9,925 bases of DNA from Pseudomonadota bacterium (GTDB lineage: Bacteria; Pseudomonadota; Gammaproteobacteria; Acidithiobacillales; Acidithiobacillaceae). A model generated the notes under the pieces. The model saw nothing but the letters and a program-made list of their open reading frames with translations. It had not been told where the DNA came from and ran no database searches. Below, piece after piece: positions 7,113 through 9,925 of the stretch; the stretch's first letter is position 1; every line of letters starts with the position of its first letter. The stretch is from positions 1 to 9,925 of the forward strand of contig JAKAFG010000061.1 of assembly GCA_021818125.1 (NCBI GenBank). Reading direction: 5' to 3'. A program made the position numbers and the translations under genes.

Positions 7113-8564
7113 ATGGGCAAAATCACGCTTCTCCCTTATGCTGATGCTCCCGTTTCAGTGGACGCCGCGTTGCTTATGCCTCACCCTGTACTGACCCAAT
7201 GTGTGGTGCCCTATCCGGAGAATGTCGCCACGGTGTTTGCGCCGCTCGCCTCAACGCCCTGGTCCTTCTTTCTGGATAGTAGCGCGACGGTGTCCCCGCA
7301 GGGGCGTTACAGCATGCTGGTGACGGCACCGCGCCAGCGTCTGTGGCAAGAGGCGGGGCGGCTTTGGATTGCCGATGGGGATGGTCCCGCGCGGCGCTCG
7401 GCGCTTTCGCTCTGGGAGGCGTTGCGCAAGTCTGTGACGAGGCTCACTGATGCCGCTTCTCTGCCCGCAGAATTACCGTTCGCGGGCGGGGCGCTGGGCT
7501 ATCTGGCCTATGATTTCGGGCTGGCGGGGCAGGGTATTCCGCAGCCTCCTACACAGTCTCTTCCTGAAGCGGCCTTCGGTATTTACGATACGGCGCTGCT
7601 GGTCGACCATCATGGGCGTAAGGCCTGGCTTTGTGCGCCCGAAGACCGGATGGTGCAGGCACTCGCGGAGTGGCAGCCACGCCTGGCTTGCGAGACAGCA
7701 TGTTCCCCCGATCCATCTTTTCAGGTGCAGGGGCCGGTGCAGCCGCTCTGGAGTCGCGGGGACTATGCCACAGCTCTTGGCCGGGTGCAGGACTATATCC
7801 AGGCGGGTGACTGTTATCAGGTGAATCTGGCCCAACCCTTCGCCGTCCCGTACGCAGGATCGCCATGGTTGCTTTACCAGCGTCTGCGGACGGTCAATCC
7901 GGCGCCTTTTTCGGCATATTTGTCCTTGCCCCAGGGCGCGGTGCTGAGTTTTTCCCCGGAACGGCTGCTGCGGGTTCAAAAAAATCGTTTACAGGTCCGA
8001 CCCATCAAAGGGACACGCCCGCGCCTGGAGGATCCGCAGGAAGACCAGCAGATGGCGCAGGCACTTTTAGCCAGCCCCAAGGATCGCGCCGAGAACGTGA
8101 TGATTGTCGATCTGTTGCGCAACGATCTGGGGCGGGTGGCCGCGACTGGCTCGGTGCAGGTGCCGCAACTCTGCGCGCTCGAGTCTTACGCCCACGTTCA
8201 TCATCTGGTCAGCGTGGTGGAGGCGCGCTTAGCACCGGGACAGGATGCCTTGAGTGCGCTGGGGGCCTGCTTTCCGGGGGGGTCCATTACCGGGGCTCCC
8301 AAACGTCGGGCCATGGAAATCATCGCGGAACTGGAAGCCGGCGCGCGCGGCCTGTATTGCGGGAGTATTGGTTATCTGGATCAGCGCGGCAGCCTGGATA
8401 TGAATATTGCCATTCGCAGTATGACGGCGGTTCAGGGTGAGCTGCGCTTCTGGGCGGGGGGCGGCATCGTCGCGGATTCTGATCCGGATGCGGAGTATCA
8501 GGAGACGCTGGATAAGGTGGCCGTATTTCATCGCGAGCTTGCAGCATTGGCGGGAGAGGGATGA
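7113..8564 (+). CDS. pabB: Aminodeoxychorismate synthase component I (para-aminobenzoate synthase)
   Basis: Chorismate-using enzyme of p-aminobenzoate and folate synthesis; with the glutaminase PabA it makes 4-amino-4-deoxychorismate in the cytosol. Length is 483 residues from ATG 7113. The N-terminal anthranilate-synthase-like domain includes PFAGGALGYLAYDFG (122-136). The chorismate-binding domain runs from about 215: DCYQVNLAQPF (233-243), SPERLL (281-286), PIKGTRPR (297-304), DLLRNDLGRVA (333-343), PGGSITGAPKRRAMEII (388-404) and CGSIGYLD (416-423). Lys in PIKGT (K299), where anthranilate synthase has Ala, is the key that separates PabB from TrpE. The start is uncertain: no good ribosome site precedes ATG 7113 (a stop at 7086 prevents a longer form), and ATG 7176 would begin at MPHPVLTQCVVPYPENV, closer to where family members start. 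It is divergent from the exporter operon. No PabA or PabC domain is fused. Confidence 0.92.
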   Translation: MGKITLLPYADAPVSVDAALLMPHPVLTQCVVPYPENVATVFAPLASTPWSFFLDSSATVSPQGRYSMLVTAPRQRLWQEAGRLWIADGDGPARRSALSLWEALRKSVTRLTDAASLPAELPFAGGALGYLAYDFGLAGQGIPQPPTQSLPEAAFGIYDTALLVDHHGRKAWLCAPEDRMVQALAEWQPRLACETACSPDPSFQVQGPVQPLWSRGDYATALGRVQDYIQAGDCYQVNLAQPFAVPYAGSPWLLYQRLRTVNPAPFSAYLSLPQGAVLSFSPERLLRVQKNRLQVRPIKGTRPRLEDPQEDQQMAQALLASPKDRAENVMIVDLLRNDLGRVAATGSVQVPQLCALESYAHVHHLVSVVEARLAPGQDALSALGACFPGGSITGAPKRRAMEIIAELEAGARGLYCGSIGYLDQRGSLDMNIAIRSMTAVQGELRFWAGGGIVADSDPDAEYQETLDKVAVFHRELAALAGEG

Positions 8565-8629
8565 GGGTGTTTGTCATAGTGACCCCATCTGGCATAGAGT
8601 CGCTGCCAGTCTTGACTGCAAAAAACTGA
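8561..8629 (+). CDS. Possible 22-codon leader/coupling ORF between pabB and the membrane-protein gene
   Basis: ATG 8561 overlaps the pabB stop (ATGA) and has GGGAGAGGG immediately upstream. The frame encodes 22 residues beginning MRVFVIVTPSG and stops with TGA at 8627-8629, two bases before the next gene's ATG at 8632. That gene has no Shine-Dalgarno sequence of its own, only an A-rich stretch. The arrangement would allow ribosomes to pass from pabB to the membrane protein by reinitiation. No recognisable peptide family; it may equally be a chance frame. Confidence 0.3.
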   Translation: MRVFVIVTPSGIESLPVLTAKN

Positions 8630-8631
8630 AT

Positions 8632-9618
8632 ATGTCCGAAGAAAACAAAAAACGTCATACCCATTGGCAATTGTTGCTGCAGATCGTCTTTACGATCGGC
8701 ATTCTGGTTTGGCTCCTGCATAACACCAACTGGCAGGAACTGGGTCAGCGTTTTGCGGCGTTACGCCCGTTGTGGTTTGTGGCGGCCGTGTTGTCCTATG
8801 CCATGAATCTGTCGGTGTCTGCCATACGCTGGCGCATTATTCTCATGGCGATGGAGCGCTCCGCACCCATGCTCTGGCTGCTGCGGCTGAACTGGGTGGG
8901 TGCCTATTTCAATCAGGTACTGCCGGGTTCCGTGTCCGGTGACGTGATCCGCGCCTGGTACACCCGCCATCAGACCCACTCCATGCCGCTGGCGCTGGCC
9001 GCAGTGTTCGGAGACCGCTTCATGGGTTTGGGGGCGCTCATCGCCATTGCTGCCGTGGCCTTTGTGCCGGGCGGTGCGCGGGTGGGATTGTTGCCGCAGA
9101 TGGGTTGGACGATCGGGATTCTGGTCTTTGCCTACGTCCTGATTGTATTTTTGATTCTGAGCCCATTGCTCAACTTTCTGGAAAAATTTGCGGGTAGGCT
9201 GGGTGAAAAGCTGCACGACATTCGTCTGGGAATGGCGGCACTGCTGCGTCATCGTCTGGCCCTCGGCGGCACGATTGTGCTCTCCTTTGTGGTGCAACTT
9301 TTTTCCATCCTGACTTTCTGGCTGCTCGCCCGTGCCCTGGGTGAAGCCCCCGACGCCGTGGCGGTCTGGGTGGTCTGGCCGGTGATCAGCCTTTTTCTGG
9401 CCTTACCCATCTCTTTTGCGGGCTGGGGACTGCGTGAGGGGCTGATGGTGTTTTACCTGTCTTACCTGCACATGGGGCATGAACAGGCACTGGCGCTCTC
9501 ACTTTTGCTGGGCTTCACCGTCGTGCTGACCAGCCTGCCGGGTGCGCTGCTCTGGATTGGGCTGCATCGCCACCATCAGGCTCCGCCAGATTTGAAAACA
9601 CCGCCCGCCTCGCGTTAA
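8632..9618 (+). CDS. LPG_synthase_TM / UPF0104 family integral membrane protein
   Basis: A 328-residue polytopic membrane protein with about eight hydrophobic segments (about 12-30, 45-67, 82-98, 118-145, 158-180, 209-235, 244-263, 285-310). The signature of the family is clear: SAIRWRIIL (63-71), FNQVLPGSVSGDVIRAWY (93-110), GDRFMG (127-132) and AGWGLREG (263-270). Members resemble the flippase-like transmembrane part of MprF (lysylphosphatidylglycerol synthase) but lack the cytosolic aminoacyltransferase domain, as here. Many such stand-alone proteins are thought to act in lipid or glycolipid handling; the substrate here cannot be read. I chose ATG 8632: an upstream extension of 65 codons is the shadow of pabB. 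It lies 67 nt after pabB, probably in the same transcript, and ends 12 nt before the tRNA gene. Confidence 0.82.
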   Translation: MSEENKKRHTHWQLLLQIVFTIGILVWLLHNTNWQELGQRFAALRPLWFVAAVLSYAMNLSVSAIRWRIILMAMERSAPMLWLLRLNWVGAYFNQVLPGSVSGDVIRAWYTRHQTHSMPLALAAVFGDRFMGLGALIAIAAVAFVPGGARVGLLPQMGWTIGILVFAYVLIVFLILSPLLNFLEKFAGRLGEKLHDIRLGMAALLRHRLALGGTIVLSFVVQLFSILTFWLLARALGEAPDAVAVWVVWPVISLFLALPISFAGWGLREGLMVFYLSYLHMGHEQALALSLLLGFTVVLTSLPGALLWIGLHRHHQAPPDLKTPPASR

Positions 9619-9621
9619 ACT
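9592..9621 (+). promoter_or_regulatory. Candidate tRNA-Thr promoter inside the 3' end of the preceding gene
   Basis: TTGAAA (9592-9597) and TAAACT (9616-9621) are 18 bp apart, with GCGCG directly after the -10 box. Initiation would fall near 9628, just ahead of the tRNA. A GC-rich discriminator of this kind is typical of stringently controlled stable-RNA promoters. The -10 match is only four of six, so the tRNA might instead be processed from read-through. Confidence 0.45.
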
Positions 9622-9630
9622 GCGCGTCTT

Positions 9631-9706
9631 GCTGGCGTAGCTCAGTCGGTAGAGCTACTGATTTGTAATCAGTGGGTCGGGGGTTCGATTCCTCTCGCCA
9701 GCACCA
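9631..9706 (+). tRNA. tRNA-Thr, anticodon UGU
   Basis: A full cloverleaf can be drawn over 76 nt: acceptor GCTGGCG / CGCCAGC (7 bp), D-stem GCTC/GAGC, anticodon stem ACTGA/TCAGT with loop TTTGTAA giving anticodon TGT, variable GGGTC, T-stem GGGGG/CCTCT with two G-T pairs around TTCGATT. The ACCA end is encoded. It reads ACA and probably other Thr codons. The sequence around the anticodon matches the usual bacterial tRNA-Thr(UGU). Confidence 0.97.
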
Positions 9707-9714
9707 TATAAAAT

Positions 9715-9752
9715 AGGCACTTAGCTCAGCATGCTAAGCGCCTTTAATTTTT
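9715..9752 (+). terminator. Rho-independent terminator after tRNA-Thr
   Basis: Stem AGGCACTTAGC (9715-9725) pairs with GCTAAGCGCCT (9733-9743), 10 of 11 positions, with a 7-base loop, followed by TTAATTTTT. It sits 8 nt after the tRNA CCA end and would terminate the tRNA (and any pabB read-through) transcript. Confidence 0.85.
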
Positions 9753-9835
9753 CGTGTAAGTGAATCAAGGATATGGAAGGGGAAGGCAAGGCTTCGAACA
9801 CGATCGGTCTGCACCTGGCGGTTTTTTGACATCCT

Positions 9836-9884
9836 CCTCGCCCTCAGCCTACGGCTGCCGATCTCAAGATCGGGAAGGACGAGG
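9836..9884. repeat. Three-way-junction inverted-repeat structure in the element end
   Basis: A basal stem CCTCGCCCT (9836-9844) / AGGACGAGG (9876-9884) pairs at 8 of 9 positions. It encloses two contiguous perfect hairpins: CAGCC-TAC-GGCTG (9845-9857) and CCGATC-TCAA-GATCGG (9858-9873). Almost no base is left unpaired between helices (only GA at 9874-9875). It can fold as single-stranded DNA for a Y1 transposase or, on the minus strand, as the 3' part of a TnpB omega-RNA. It is not a simple terminator for the tRNA, which already has one. Confidence 0.75.
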
Positions 9885-9925
9885 ATTCCTTTCTGCCAAC
9901 AGCGGCCCTACTTCAGCCACTTCGA
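9864..9925 (-). CDS. tnpB: Possible C-terminal end of a TnpB-like protein (5' part outside window)
   Basis: From the right edge, one minus-strand frame stays open to TGA at 9866-9864 and ends in GPLLAERNPRPSRS. A tail of the form RNPRPS, where the coding end runs into the conserved right-end hairpin, is something I associate with TnpB proteins. A second frame stops earlier (TAG 9910-9908, after SKWLK) and cannot be excluded. Only about 19 residues are visible, so this is a weak call. Confidence 0.25.
   Translation of the reverse strand, partial: EVAEVGPLLAERNPRPSRS

Larger units (their letters stand above)
9826..9925 (-). mobile_element. Putative right end of an IS200/IS605-type (TnpB-carrying) element, rest outside window
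   Basis: Read on the minus strand, the segment contains GGAATCCTCGTCCTT, a structured core and GAGGGCGAGGAGGATGTCAA. This closely resembles the motif frequently found just after tnpB genes at the right end of IS200/IS605-family elements. TCAA (9829-9826) would be the cleavage-site tip, with chromosomal sequence beyond it toward the tRNA. The body and left end would lie beyond 9925. It may also be a stand-alone short derivative (a PATE/MITE) without a transposase. The identification rests on motif memory, so the family is an inference. Confidence 0.5.

Noticed and set aside
8437..8631. 65-codon N-terminal extension of the LPG_synthase_TM protein
   Set aside because: It is mostly a shadow of the pabB end, is Arg-rich with no membrane segment, and has no matching start context.
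9719..9742. TTAGCTCAGC after the tRNA looks like a tRNA D-arm, suggesting a second, degraded tRNA
   Set aside because: It has no acceptor, anticodon or T-arm partner, and is fully explained as the 5' arm and loop of the terminator hairpin.
9753..9825. Gene or RNA between the terminator and the element end
   Set aside because: No start with ribosome site, no stable stem and no repeat; apparently plain flanking DNA.
1..9925. CRISPR array, prophage, or an undescribed defence system
   Set aside because: No direct repeat series, integrase or effector-like genes; gene content is export, folate and membrane housekeeping.

Overview
The window is a GC-rich bacterial chromosomal segment. It holds parts of three gene groups, a tRNA gene and what looks like the edge of a transposable element. 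The gene content (a TolC-type outer-membrane factor, sigma70-like promoter elements, a tRNA with encoded CCA) fits a Gram-negative proteobacterium. The style of the proteins reminds me of Acidithiobacillus, but that is an impression and was not tested.

Layout. Positions 1-630 (+) carry the 3' two thirds of a radical-SAM gene of the AmmeMemoRadiSam type, cut by the window edge. It converges on a tightly packed five-gene minus-strand operon (7010 down to 654). In transcription order this operon encodes a TolC-family outer-membrane factor, a periplasmic membrane-fusion protein (YbhG-like), a 578-residue ATPase with two ABC domains (YbhF-like) and two ABC-2 permeases (YbhS- and YbhR-like). Together they make a complete envelope-spanning ABC exporter. 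Gene junctions are +26 nt, +3 nt, a 4-nt ATGA overlap and a 1-nt TGATG overlap, so the operon looks translationally coupled and stoichiometric. Its promoter (TTGACG, 17 bp, TATCTT) has a perfect 16-bp palindrome filling the spacer, which is the arrangement expected for a TetR-family repressor. No regulator gene is in the window.

Divergently, positions 7113-8564 (+) encode PabB (aminodeoxychorismate synthase component I, folate pathway). Next comes a membrane protein of the LPG_synthase_TM / UPF0104 family (8632-9618). A 22-codon open frame overlaps the pabB stop and ends 2 nt before the membrane-protein start. A tRNA-Thr(UGU) gene follows at 9631-9706, with a candidate promoter in the end of the preceding gene and a rho-independent terminator behind it.

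The last ~100 bases look like the right end of an IS200/IS605-type (TnpB-carrying) element entering from the right on the minus strand. They contain a precisely stacked three-way-junction structure and a TCAA-like tip. I see no evidence of an undescribed multi-gene system. The points most worth a second look are the operator-in-spacer promoter, the asymmetric ATP sites of the YbhF-like ATPase, and the IS605-type end with its possible omega-RNA.
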